64,000 nucleotides of DNA, from the NCBI GenBank assembly GCA_030761205.1, contig JAULJL010000048.1, positions 6,191,501-6,255,500 of the forward strand, written 5' to 3'. This document shows positions 1 through 10,640 of this stretch, in pieces (position 1 is the first letter of the stretch; every line of letters begins with the position of its first letter). The translations under genes and the position numbers were made by a program. Source of the DNA: Fremontodendron californicum. Lineage: Eukaryota > Streptophyta > Magnoliopsida > Malvales > Malvaceae. The notes beneath the pieces are model-generated. The model made no database searches, was not told where the DNA came from, and saw only the letters and a program-made list of their open reading frames with translations.

Positions 1-1264
1 AATATTAATATTTTGAATTAATATTTTGTAATAAATTTGAAAGATAAAAAAGTAAGAGTAGTAAAGATAATAATTTAGAAAAATAATAATTCTTATTCTT
101 ATACAACATATGGTATAAAATTGAGAGTTATTTGAATATGATCAATTACATCTGGTAATTTCAGATACAACATAATTATACGATACGAATATAACATGGA
201 AAAAATAATTAAATTATGACATGACACAAAAAATAACATAAATACGACACAAATACACAAACGTGTCAAATCTACATAAAATAAATTATTAACGAGTCAA
301 ATTTTATATAAAGATACAATACCTTGAATACGATTATGAAAAGAAAAATAACACCAACATGATGACGTGCGACACAAATTTCTGAGTTATTTGAATAATG
401 TCAATTAGACTCGGCAATTTCGGACACAACATGATTATACGACTCGAACACAACATGAAAAAAGTAATTAAAACACGACACGAAAAATAATATGAACACG
501 ACGCAAATACATGAACGTGTCAAAATCGACATAAAACGAATTATTAAAGTGTAAAAATTTATATAAATTTAAAATATTTTAAACACACAATAAAATAACA
601 CGAACACACAAAATTGAATCATTACAACAAATTATATAAAATATGAGATGAATTGAGACACGACACTGACACATAAATTTTTTTCTTAATTGGATCACCA
701 TGACAAATTATGCAAAATATTTGGATGAATTGAAACATGATACGAACACATAAAAAAAATTAAAATACAACACGACGCAAAAATAACATGAATACAACAT
801 AAATATACGAACGTGTAAAAATTTATATAAAATAAATTATTAATATATAAAAATTTATATAATAATATAATACTTTGAACATAAAAAAAAACACGAACAT
901 AAAAAATAATACGAATACGAATACGACACGAACGTACAAAACTTTCTCTCTCTTTTTCCCTTTGCCTTTTTTTTTTCTTTCCTTTTTTTCTTTAAAAAAA
1001 AAAAAAACAAAAGAGAAAAACTTGGCTTGCCGACGTGGCAAACCAATTTGAAGCAATTCCCTTAATTACAAATAGTAATTGAGGAACTGCTTTTAAGTAT
1101 TTTATAGATTATGTTATAGATTAATTGTCAAAAAATTATGATGTTTGGTATTTGTTAACTGTAAAAAAATTATGCTCCGATTTTTTAAATGAAAGTAGTA
1201 GATTGATTATGAATAGTTTTAATTATAGGTATAAAAGATTAAGTAAAAAACATAATTTTAATTT
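1..1264. repeat. Degenerate direct repeats upstream of ATPase copy 1
   Basis: No gene is visible. The stretch is AT-rich and has at least two diverged copies (near 127 and 385) of a module starting 'gagttatttgaata' and continuing through 'caatta', 'acaacat' and 'attatacga'. It also has many words of the type 'acacgacacgaac'. A polypyrimidine tract and a poly(A) run lie at 945-1010. Small ORFs here come from the simple sequence. The whole stretch recurs at 56406-57667 with few differences, and a third diverged module lies at 56130-56400. I do not recognise the family. Confidence 0.6.
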
Positions 1265-1970
1265 CTAAACAAAGTTAAATTTATTGAATTAAACAAATAT
1301 ATCCCAAATTTCATTGAAGTAATTAAATACCCAAATAATCCTACGTGGAATGCCTAATTCAACCCATTTCTTAGTTGGCCACTAATCATACTTTAAATTA
1401 CCTAAATAATCCAAAAATAATTATTTAAATACTTCAGATAATCCTAAAATCATAATTTAAACCATTGCTTAGTTGATCACAAATCATGCTTCTAATTTTC
1501 CAAATTCAAGATTCATATTGATTTTGGGACAACTTTAATAGAGTGTTATTGATATAAGTTATTAAAATTATGTGATAAAATAATTATAATAAAAAATTAT
1601 ATTTATAATTTTAATGTCTAAACAAAGTTAAATTTATTGAATTAAACAAATATATCCCAAATTTCATTGAAGTAATTAAATACCCAAATAATCCTACGTG
1701 GAATGCCTAATTCAACACATTGCTTAGTTGGCCACTAATCATACTTTCAATTACCTAAATAATCTAAAAATAATTATTTAAATACTTCAGATAATCCTAA
1801 AATCATAATTTAAACCATTGCTTAGTTGATCACAAATCATGCTTCTAATTTTCCAAATTCAAGATTCATATTGATTTTGGGACAACTTTAATAGAGTGTT
1901 ATTGATATAGGTTATTAAAATTATGTGATAAAATAATTATAATAAAAAATTATATTTATAACTTTCTAAT
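1265..1970. repeat. 353-bp tandem duplication
   Basis: Two adjacent direct copies, starting near 1265 and 1618, share the landmarks 'ctaaacaaagttaaattta', 'cctacgtggaatgcctaatt' and 'agttggccactaatcatac'. They differ by only a few bases. The same pair is present in the second ATPase block from about 57666, so the tandem duplication is older than the block duplication. No coding potential is seen. Confidence 0.75.
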
Positions 1971-2283
1971 TAAAACATGTATTTATTTTAAAATTTTAAA
2001 ATATGTATGTAGAATTAAATGAAGTAAATAAATAAATAGATAACTTTAATACAATGATAATGATAATTTTAATTAAATTAATGACTCTTTAACCTTAAGA
2101 CCCTAAATGTACGGACAAAACCAACCACTTTTACAATTGTTTGCCAAAAGTAATCCCTAAATACAAATTTAAGACCAAACTTAATTGTCCTAAAATCATG
2201 ATCTCCAAATTCCAAAATGAGCAACCCCATGAGTTGGGATAGCTTTTAATGTAGGTTATAGATATAGTTTATTGTTCTAATTA

Positions 2284-2326
<43 letters not shown>

Positions 2327-2960
2327 CATGTGTTTTAAGTGTGTAATATCCAATGATCATTGGCAATATTATCCCTATCATATTTATCGTTGGTGGCTAA
2401 TATATATTTTAGTGGTGACACCAATTTTTTGACACTAAATTATTTTGATTTTAACTTCACATGGAAAGCCAAAACTGAAATTTTTTATAATATACAAATA
2501 AAAATCAAATGAAAATGAAAATCTTATAGAAATTTATAGAAGCCAATTATATTTTATTGGTTTGTTTATCCCCTTTCATAAGCTTCAGTTTCATGATAAA
2601 ATTATTTAATTATAAAACTTTTTTTGTTGTTGAAAATATCTAATTATAAAACTTAATTACTACTCATGTCTTTAAATATTTCCCCAAATTGATATTCTAT
2701 AGATATGTTGCTTGATATACTTTTGTAGAGGAAAGCAATAAAAAAACTTCCCAAGAGTCAAAAGAATCTCATACATTTTCTTTAAAAAAAAATCCCATAA
2801 TTGGACCAAATTGTGTTATTTCCTACATTGTTTTTATTTTTAAAAAGTTACTTTACTAATTCGGATTGACCTAGCTCAAATCATACAAAAATCTTACTTT
2901 TATTTTTCATGCATTATTATAAAATATAATAATTATGCTTTGTTGTAAATCCCTTTTTTT
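1971..2960. other. AT-rich 5' flank of ATPase copy 1 with a (TA)n tract
   Basis: Non-coding, AT-rich flank. A pure TA dinucleotide run lies at about 2287-2324. The matching run in copy 2 (about 58688-58706) is clearly shorter, so this microsatellite has changed since the duplication. No other feature is supported. Confidence 0.6.
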
Positions 2961-3000
2961 TATAAATAAAAACTGATACTAAGATCACAACATATATAAA
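2961..3000 (+). promoter_or_regulatory. Candidate TATA boxes of ATPase copy 1
   Basis: TATAAATA lies at 2961-2968 and TATATAAA at 2993-3000. Either would place transcription start at roughly 2990-3030, giving a leader of about 230-270 nt before the ATG at 3263. In copy 2 the first box has drifted (near 59345-59355), while the second is kept (about 59378-59385). The choice of box is inferred. Confidence 0.45.
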
Positions 3001-3144
3001 AGTAATTAGATTGAAGTGATTGAAGCAAATAGAAATAATTCATTCAGGTTCCAATCAGAACTAGGATCTCCCGAGTGGGATCAAACTTGGACAGAATTAA
3101 TCCAACATGAAGTAGGAAATCCAAACTTTGACAGCAAGTTTTCA

Positions 3145-3186
<42 letters not shown>
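3145..3186 (+). promoter_or_regulatory. Short upstream ORF built on a (TA)n repeat, ATPase copy 1
   Basis: An ATG at 3145 runs straight into the TA repeat, encodes alternating Tyr and Ile, and stops at TAA 3184-3186. It is 14 codons including the stop and ends 76 nt before the ATPase ATG. It lies inside the predicted leader. In copy 2 the TA run is 10 bp shorter, and the equivalent ATG (59530) is in frame with the ATPase instead. An effect on translation is inferred from position only. Confidence 0.5.
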
Positions 3187-3262
3187 CTTCCATTACTCTA
3201 ATAGTCTGCCACTCTTCTTCTTTTTTGTTAGTAGCAGTAGGATCGAGAAAGAAATTCTGATA

Positions 3263-4732
3263 ATGGAACGTGGGATATTGGCTGATCTTGCTGCAACTAT
3301 AGCCAGCGTAATCTTTATCTCGGGAACGATTCAGCAAATTTTTCCGAATTGTTTGACTGAAAAGATTGAGCTTTGGCAACACAGATTGAAGAACTATTTC
3401 TATCCTAGCATGACCATCACATTCAACGAGTTTTCTACTGGCCTTGACAAACATAACCATGCATATACCGCCATAGAAAACTACCTCAGCTCCAAATCTA
3501 TTGCAAGTGTAAGTGTAACCAGGCTCAAAGCAGAATCTTTCAGGAAAAAAGAGCCTCTCGTGTTTACCTCAGCCGATTACGAAGACATTGAAGATGAGTT
3601 TCAAGGGGTTAAAGTTATGTGGTTTCGAGGCAAACATGAGTCACAAAAGAAGATTATATTTACACATTCATCCGCTTCTGAGAAGAGTTATTACACTCTG
3701 AGTTTTGATCCCAAACATCGAGAAATCGTGACGGAGCAATATTTGAATTATGTCATTCAAGAGGGAAAGGCCATAAAGAAAAAGAGGAAGCATCGAAGGA
3801 TTTATATGAATTCTCCTGAAGATGGTGGGTTTTGGGAATCCACGTGGTTAGAACATCCTTCAAGCTTTGATTCTTTCGCCATGGATGCTGACAAGAAAGA
3901 AGAGATAATCAATGACCTTATAGCATTCAGTCAAGGAAAAGAGTATTACGCAAAGATTGGCAAGGCTTGGAAACGTGGTTATCTGCTATATGGTCCTCCA
4001 GGAACGGGTAAATCTACCATGATTGCGGCCATGGCTAATCTTTTAAGCTATGATATATACGATCTTGAGCTAACAACTGTTAAGGACAATGCCCAATTAA
4101 AGTCTCTTTTGATTAGCACATCACGTAAGGGTATTATCGTGGTTGAGGATATAGATTGTTCACTTGATCTTACGGGAAAACGCAAAAACAAGGATGATCA
4201 TGAAGAGAAAAAGACTGAGCTTTCTGGTTCTGATGAAGAAGATGAAGATGAAAATCGAAGAAGTAAAAATAATAAAAGTAAGATTACTTTATCTGGGTTT
4301 TTGAATTTTGTTGATGGGATTTGGTCAGCTTGTGGAGGAGAAAGGATCATTGTATTTACAACCAACCATGTTGAAAAACTTGATCCAGCTTTGATTCGAA
4401 AAGGAAGAATGGATATGCACATTGAATTATCTTATTGCAGTTTTGAAGGGTTCAAGGTTTTGGCAAAGAATTACTTGGATATTGACTCAAATCCTTTGTT
4501 TCAAAAGATTGAAGCTTTGTTGGGGGAAGTAAATATGACTCCAGCTGATGTTTCTGAGCATTTGATACATGGTAGAGTTGGAGGAAATCCAATGGCTTCC
4601 TTGAAGAGCTTGGTTGAGGCACTTGAAACTCTCAAGGATGAGACGGCCAAGGAGGAAGAAAAAAAGAATAGAATACGTTTTCCTTTTAGTGGCAGAAGGA
4701 ATAAGAAAAAAGTCCAATTATTAGAAGATTAA
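3263..4732 (+). CDS. AAA-ATPase, BCS1-like/AATP1 (At3g28580/HSR4-type), copy 1
   Basis: Single-exon gene of 489 residues, within the usual 450-530 of this plant family. An N-terminal hydrophobic segment (about residues 5-28) is followed by the AAA-associated N domain (about 28-125). The AAA core has Walker A GPPGTGKST (244-252), Walker B IIVVEDID (291-298), an acidic lysine-rich insert (about 305-345), and the second region of homology with DPALIRKGR (374-382). The C-tail is basic. The family couples ATP hydrolysis to remodelling of substrates at mitochondrial or endomembrane sites, and several members are induced by stress or the hypersensitive response. The localisation here is inferred from the N-terminal segment. 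The start was chosen because the N-domain begins directly after it. It is identical to copy 2 except for lacking nine residues near position 473. A KMS1-like remnant follows. Confidence 0.93.
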   Translation: MERGILADLAATIASVIFISGTIQQIFPNCLTEKIELWQHRLKNYFYPSMTITFNEFSTGLDKHNHAYTAIENYLSSKSIASVSVTRLKAESFRKKEPLVFTSADYEDIEDEFQGVKVMWFRGKHESQKKIIFTHSSASEKSYYTLSFDPKHREIVTEQYLNYVIQEGKAIKKKRKHRRIYMNSPEDGGFWESTWLEHPSSFDSFAMDADKKEEIINDLIAFSQGKEYYAKIGKAWKRGYLLYGPPGTGKSTMIAAMANLLSYDIYDLELTTVKDNAQLKSLLISTSRKGIIVVEDIDCSLDLTGKRKNKDDHEEKKTELSGSDEEDEDENRRSKNNKSKITLSGFLNFVDGIWSACGGERIIVFTTNHVEKLDPALIRKGRMDMHIELSYCSFEGFKVLAKNYLDIDSNPLFQKIEALLGEVNMTPADVSEHLIHGRVGGNPMASLKSLVEALETLKDETAKEEEKKNRIRFPFSGRRNKKKVQLLED

Positions 4733-5280
4733 AGGCATTATTTTATTAATTAGTTTATTTTCTTTTTGGTTTTTAGTTGATTGAATTTTTTATTTTAGTG
4801 TATTAGTCAAGGTTGAAAAAACCGGATCGAAGATCAAACCGATGTAATTTCTGATTTCCGATTCAACCGGTTGGATCGGTTGGATATTTTAAATAAGATT
4901 TTTATTAATTTAAATAAAAAATGAGCTGAATTATTGAATTGGTTTAATTCAGTTTATCTTTAGGAGTTCTCTTAAGCTCAAATTAATGGAGATTTTCCAT
5001 TTTTAGTGGTTAAAGTAATGAACTTTTGAGACTTTTCAAAGATCCCATTTTTTTTTTCTCTGGTTATTTATAATTATGGGATCAGGAAGTTGCAAATCCA
5101 ACATGTGTGCTTGCATTGAAATTTTATTACAGTATATATATATATATATATATTTCTTTTTTTCTCTCTATTTACTTGTTTATTTGTGGATTTTTTGTTG
5201 ATTTTTGGAGCATTAGCTTGGATGGCAGTAATCCTACATTTGTTTTGGAAGGACTAATCATCTGGTATTGTATCTTATAG
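4733..5280. other. 3' flank of ATPase copy 1
   Basis: No gene. The stretch at about 4800-4960 holds paired words such as 'aaaccggatcg' and 'cgattcaaccggttgg', resembling a small MITE remnant; its ends are not resolved. A short (TA)n run follows 'attttattacagtatatata' at 5121-5140. That word was later copied into the deletion scar at 6421-6441. The stretch ends in an intron-like tail with an AG at 5279-5280 before the KMS1-like exon. Confidence 0.5.
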
Positions 5281-6064
5281 GACTTCGTGAGAAGCACCGA
5301 GAAGAATTGGACAATCTTACATTAACAACTCAGCCCTTAAGAACTCTAAAACTTTTGTCTTTGCTGTTTTTCAATGGATTCATCAGACAATTCAACATCG
5401 AGCTGGTTTGTTCATTTTTTCAAGCACTTTGGCTGCAAGTATTGGAATTCTGGTCATCATTTTTCTACCCGTGTAAATCAAACATACTCGTGTCCGATAC
5501 TTATACCCGAGTCTGAGTAACATAACTGGAGACTATGTTGCTCCGACTCTTTATTTTTCTAGAAGTATCCATGTCCGACGCATATACGGACATAGGTATG
5601 GGCTATGTTTCTCCAACTCTTCATTTTTCTTGAAGTACTCGTGTTCGACACCCATGTCCAACGCATATTCGGATATTCGGATATGAGTATGAGGATATGA
5701 TCCTTCAAGGACGCTCCAAATACATGGAAAAACTTAGAATAAATCAAACATACCCGTGTCGAACACATACCCGTGTCCGACACTCACACCCGAGTCCGAA
5801 TAACATAGTGGACTAGTACACTTCCATTATTTTCTTATTCCTTTTTGGTTTGAAATTGATTATGGTTTATAATCTTTCATTTTTCCTACTTAAAATGCTT
5901 TCTCAGCTCGCGTATCAGGTAGGAAATTGAATATCATGAATGATTTCGATTCTTCTTCAATGGAAGATGGTAGTAACACAGCCAATCATCTGAAACAGAT
6001 AAAGGATTGGCTCTTTTTACATTCACAATACTTGAACTTCTTCACAATTTTACTTCTTGCTTCG
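5281..6064 (+). pseudogene. KMS1/VMP1-like two-exon remnant, copy 1 (frameshifted)
   Basis: Exon A is 5281-5472, with AG before it and GT at 5473. It begins LREKHREELDNLTLTTQP, which matches my recollection of the N-terminal region of plant KMS1/KMS2, homologues of VMP1 (ER membrane protein, SNARE-associated domain). Exon B is 5907-6064, with AG at 5905-5906 and GT at 6065. It carries ARVSGRKL and HSQYLNFFTILLLASV, like a later exon of the same family. The remaining exons of the usual long gene are absent. Copy 1 has lost one T near 5352, which shifts the frame inside exon A; copy 2 keeps the frame. A TIR element occupies the intron. The family name rests on memory of motifs, not a search. 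Confidence 0.65.
5533..5808. mobile_element. MITE-like element with 17-bp inverted ends (copy 1)
   Basis: It starts 'ctatgttgctccgactc' and ends 'gagtccgaataacatag', which are inverted complements with two mismatches. The inside is rich in 'cgtgtccgac'-type words and pairs on itself. A further 'gagtctgagtaacata' just to the left suggests a second, partly overlapping copy. No clean target-site duplication was found. It sits in the intron of the KMS1-like remnant. Similar sequences are common dispersed repeats in plants, from memory. Confidence 0.55.
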
Positions 6065-6168
6065 GTAATATCAGGAACTTTTTCTTTTTTATTTTCTTCA
6101 CAATTTTAGTTGTACCTTTGATTTTCTAACTTTGATCAATGGTATGAAAGAGTAGTTATCATCGTATA

Positions 6169-6396
6169 TAGGGATGGCAATGGAGCGGGGCGGGGGCGGA
6201 TTTTGCAGTATCCGCCCCTGTCCCGCCATAGTACTGCTCTTCCCCGCCCCCCGTTCCGCCATGGATGTTGAAATTTCAATACCACTACCACCTCCATGGA
6301 TGTCGGTTACATCTATAACCGCCCCGCCCCATTTGATATTTATTAATTATTTTTATTTTTTTAAATAATAAAGCATTTTAAAAAATTTTAAATATA
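6169..6396 (+). mobile_element. Left half of a hAT-type MITE, truncated
   Basis: It starts TAGGGATGGCAA at 6169, directly after ATCGTATA (6161-6168). That octamer is the 8-bp target-site duplication of the intact paralogue at 62568-63121. The GC-rich subterminal part is kept. Similarity stops near 6396, and the right terminus and its TSD are missing because of the deletion described at 6397-6572. Confidence 0.8.
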
Positions 6397-6490
6397 AATT
6401 AAATATAAACATGTAATAAAATTTTATTACAGTATATATATTTAATGTTATTTTATTTTTATTTTTTTAAATAATAAAGCATTGAAATTT
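6397..6490. other. Deletion scar with templated filler
   Basis: This replaces everything that lies between the hAT MITE middle and the LINE in the other copies. It contains two patches copied from nearby: 6421-6441 equals 5121-5141 (21 bp) and 6454-6483 equals 6348-6377 (30 bp). Such patchwork is typical of synthesis-dependent end joining at a double-strand break; that mechanism is inferred. Confidence 0.7.
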
Positions 6491-6523
6491 GGGCCGCGGC
6501 CCGGCCCATGAACAAGTCTACTA
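6491..6523 (-). mobile_element. Terminal fragment of a hAT-like MITE
   Basis: The string 'cggcccatgaacaagtcta' and its right flank match the right end of the complete element at 25417-25687. Only the terminus survives here, to the right of the deletion scar. Confidence 0.6.
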
Positions 6524-6706
6524 TTATCTATAATGGTAATTTTTCGATTTGGGTTACGATCTTTAGTTGCTAAATTTACTGATTGGTAGGCTGAGAATCG
6601 CCTCTATTTCTTAACCGGAGAATAATTGTGATAATAGCCCTATGTTCCACTACTTTGTGTCCTGATCAATTAGCACTATGACTAAGCTATCCTCCTCTAT
6701 TTGGCC

Positions 6707-8640
6707 TCATGCAGATTGGACCATAAACGAGTCTGTTTTTGGGAGCCAATTATCCTTCCAAATACGAGTATGATGTCCATTACCTATCCTCCAACACACA
6801 CCTTTCTCTATTAGATCACGAGCCCCCCAAATACTGCGCCAAGTTAGAGAAGGATTATTTCCCAGCCTTGCATCTAAGAAAGAGCCATGTGGAAAATATT
6901 TGGCTTTAAGCACTCGGTAAGCCAAAGTATTTGTTTCTCTTAGTAGCCTCAATCCTTGCTTAGCTAGAGGTGCTTTGTTAAATTTTACCATGTCAAGAAA
7001 TCCCATGCCTCTCCTAAACTTGGACTTACACATATCAAACCATTTCAGCCAGTGAATGCCTTTCTTTCCTTTGTCATGCTTCCACCAATAAGTGCTTATT
7101 ATAGAGTTAAATTCTCTACATAAAGACTTAGGTAACATAAACACATTTATAGCATAGGAAGGGATTGCTTGTAGTACTGACTTTATAAAAATCTCTCGTC
7201 CCCCTTGCGAAAGGTATTTGTGATTCCATCCTCGTAGCTTTGTTTTAATTCTCTCCTTTAGTTCCCTAAAAGCCCATCTTCTGCCTCTCCCAACCATAGC
7301 AGGTAAGCCAAGGTCTTTTTCTGTATTTGTGGTGGCTTGAATCTCAAACTTTCTCTTGATTTCATCCTTTGCAGTCGCAGTAGTATTACTGCTGAAAAAA
7401 AGAGCCGACTTGTCAAAGTTTATCATCTGACCGGAGCCTTCTTCATATTGCATTAGCAAACACCTCATCTTTTCGCTTTCGCTTCTATTTGCCTTGGCAA
7501 AAAGCAAGCTGTCATCCACAAAAAAGAGATGAGTGACCCTCGGTCCATATCGACTAGCCCGTACTCCTTGTAGCCAACCCTCAGTCTGGGCTTTTTTGAG
7601 CATAGCAGATAAAACTTCGCTACAAAATCAAAAATAAATATGGATATAATGGATCTCCTTGGTGTAATCCTCTCCCTGGGCAAAATTTGTTAGTAATACA
7701 TCCATTGATAATAATTGAATATGATACATAAGTAACACATCTCATGATAATATCAATCCATCTATTATGATATCCTAGTTTCTCCATCATTGCTCTCAAG
7801 AAATTCCATTCCACCCTATCATATGCTTTGCTCATATCAAGTTTAAGAGCAAAATAACCCTCACTACCTGCTTTTCTATGTTTCAAAGACTGTAAGAGTT
7901 CATAAGCTACCAAGATGTTATATGTTATCAACCTACCTAGGAGAAATGCACTCTGCGCCTTACTAATGCAAAATGGAAGAACATGTTTAAACCTATTAAC
8001 CAAGACTTTGGCAATGATTTTGTAGAGAACATTACTAAGGCTAATAGGCCTAAACTGTTTGATATTTTTTGGTTCATTAGTCTTAGGAATTAGGATCACA
8101 TGGGTATGGTTAATGGCAGATATGTGTTGGCCATTATTCAAAAAAGCAAGGCAGAACTTAATAACATTATTGCCAATAACATGCCAAAATTTTTTATAGA
8201 ATAGAGCAGCCATACCATCAGGTCCCGGTGCTTTGGTGGCGTGCATTTGTTTTATAGCAGCTAGAATCTCCTCAGCTTTGAAGTCCGATAGCAGTTTGTT
8301 ATTCATCTCATCAATTACCCGAGTTTCAACTGCCTCAAAAATTTCTTCAAAATTACTGGATCCTTGGGATTGAAAAAGGTTTCTAAAATAGTCAATAACA
8401 ATTCCTTGTATGTCTCCTTCATCTACACACCAAGTTCCTGTTTCATCTTCCAATCCTTTAATGGCATTCTTGCGTTTCTTTTGAATAGCCATTGAATGAA
8501 AGAAAGCAGTGTTTCTATCTCCTTCTCTAAGCCAATTGACTCGAGATCTTTGTGCCCAAAACATTTCCTCCCTTTCCATCAAAGAATTAACATCATCCCT
8601 AGTTTGCTTTTCCATATCCAGAGTACTAGTATTCGGTTAG
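6707..8640 (-). pseudogene. LINE reverse transcriptase remnant, copy 1
   Basis: In two overlapping frames the minus strand encodes an RT of the plant L1 type. Visible motifs are NWLREGDRNTAFFHS, KAPGPDGM, FRPISLSN, LDMSKAYDRVEW, GLHQGDP and FVDDSLLFAKA (the catalytic box is FVDD rather than the usual FADD). The frame is broken near 7610-7680. The C-terminal part includes SQGGREIFIKSVLQAIPSYA and ends before the zinc-knuckle-like segment, which is deleted here. Confidence 0.9.
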
Positions 8641-8889
8641 ACCATTTTGAGGCTATGCAGTTCATTCATGAGTGTGTCAATCTGGTGTTTCAGATTTTGG
8701 AAGAGGCCTTTATGCCACTGTTGTAGTTGCTATCCAATTTCTCCAAAATATGACTATTTTCTCTATCATGCCAAGCCTTTGTAATTTCCACCTCACATTC
8801 TCATTCTTTCACCTACATGGATTCAAACTATAACCGTTTAGCCCTTCCCTTGCTTTGTCTCATTACTTGTTTGCCAATAGTATTCACTA

Positions 8890-9510
8890 AAATTACAGAG
8901 TGGTCAAAGATTGAGGCTGTGAGATAGTACACTTCATAGAGAGGAAATAAATCCCACCGATTCTTATCAGCAAATCCTCTATCAAGCCTTTCTCGAACAT
9001 TATTGTCTTTATTTCTGCCATGTTCCCATGTGTGCCAAGGGCCAACAAAGCCGAGATCTTCAAGCTCACTGTCATCTTAGGCAGACCTAAATGCTTCCAT
9101 CTGTTCTTCCCTCCTTGAACAACCTCCTGCCTTTTCATGAGACCACATAATTTCATTAAAATCCCCTACACATAGCCATGTTTTTTGTGACCTTGACGCC
9201 AAGCTTCTAAGAAATGCCCACGACTCCCCTCTCCATTGTGTATTTGGTTCACCGTAAAATCTCGTCAGCCTCCATTCTTCCTTGCCTATTCCTTCTTCTA
9301 TTTCTATATCTATGCGATTCTTAGAGAAACTAAGAAGCTTAAATTTATCCTTCCGCATCATAGCTAGCCCTCTACTACTACCATTTGCACTAACACCAAA
9401 ACAATTGTGCATTCCACATTTTCTTTTTATTCTGTCTAACTTCTTTTCATGTAGTTTAGTTTCACTCAAAACCGCTACATGGGGGTCTTCTTTCTTTAGC
9501 AAATGCCAAA
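8890..9510 (-). pseudogene. LINE apurinic-type endonuclease remnant, copy 1
   Basis: Minus-strand motifs SETKLHEKKL, FGVSANGSSRGLAM, GDFNEIMWSHEKAGG and, after a stop near 9077, the frame for FVGPWHTWEHG-like residues. These are the endonuclease/exonuclease/phosphatase domain that nicks the target in plant L1 elements. It lies upstream of RT in the same element. An in-frame stop and frameshift inactivate it. Confidence 0.8.
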
Positions 9511-9786
9511 GAGCTCAAACTGACCGCGGGTTCCCAGGCCCCTGCAGTTCCATGCTAGGCACTTCATTGTGCTTGGTGGGACTGGTAACCACTCTCCGCC
9601 ATTTCAGTCAACTCTTCATCAATCCTCTCGATAGTCTCCTTGATTTTCTTTCCTTAACTTCAATTTCCTTATAGTCCATATGCAGTTAAGCAACATCCGC
9701 TATACTTTTACCCAGATTCGTGTTTTGTTCTTGTTGACAATCAATTGTTATTCTTGCCTTCTTCTTCCACTTCATTTTGCCTCTTT

Positions 9787-10640
9787 TTACTTACACTTTA
9801 TCATCTGCCACCCCAGCTGCTGTATCCCATATAATATTATATCTTCCTTTTCCTGTTTTCTTTCACTTGCATTCGTTCTTGCTTCATGGCCCACACTATC
9901 TTGTGCGTTATTGTATGTCCTTGGTTGACTATCCGCAAGATTCTCCTGCTGTCTAACGGATGCACCAGTTGAATTTTCCATATTTTTCCTAGTAAATCTG
10001 TCATTAACTGCATTAATTACACCATCCTGATTCTGAGCCATTACGTTTCTTTTAGCACTTTTAGCCATCTGTTTAGCATCCTTCTTTCGTTGTACTGATC
10101 CAGTCCCCATATTTACTCCTTGAGTTGTGCTCCTTTCCATATCCAATTTCCTTCTCGTTGCATTGGCAGGATCATCCCCATGTTGGTGCTTTGATCTGGT
10201 GCCGTCTCCAGTCAGCTCTCCATTTAGTCCCTGCCTCACCAGTATCTTTAAATCTGGGTTAGTCTCTGAATTAGGTTTCCTGGTTATTCTTGGGGGCATC
10301 ATAGGTCCTCTTTTGAGAAGCGAAGCTCTTAGCCATTCTCCGTATTGCTGAGTTCTTTCTTATGTATCCTCTCTTGTCACATTTTCATCACATTCCATAT
10401 CACTATGACCTAGCAATCCACAGCTGTAACAGAATGTAGATAATCTTTCATATTTTAGCCTTCCACAGACTATTCCTTGCCCAGTAGGAGAGTGGTTTTG
10501 TAACATCAATTTCCACCCTAATACGAATAAATCTTCCCCATCCCATTTGATTTGATCGAGTATCAACTCCTATGACCATCCCAATTGTCCCCCCTATTTT
10601 TTCTGCTGCACCTTGATTCATCCACTTCAGAGGCAAGCCA
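9787..10640 (-). pseudogene. LINE ORF1 (DUF4283-like, CCHC) remnant, copy 1
   Basis: Minus-strand fragments with GLPLKWMNQGAAEKIGG, a DUF4283-like RNA-binding segment, and a zinc knuckle CYSCGLLGHSDMEC (CX2CX4HX4C) around 10390-10440. A low-complexity polar linker (9787-10302) follows. This is the nucleic-acid-binding ORF1 of plant LINEs. It is split by frameshifts, and about 24 bp near 10490 present in copy 2 are missing. Confidence 0.78.

Noticed and set aside
822..1060. Minus-strand Phe/Lys-rich ORFs (also 57229-57447)
   Set aside because: They arise from poly(A)/polypyrimidine tracts.
3044..3460. Antisense ORF of 138 codons over the ATPase start (also 59527-59835)
   Set aside because: It overlaps the conserved ATPase frame and a TA repeat; it is a shadow ORF.
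9282..9674. Plus-strand ORFs inside LINE copies (also 28758-29152, 29746-30196)
   Set aside because: They are opposite-strand shadows of LINE endonuclease, RT and ORF1 frames.
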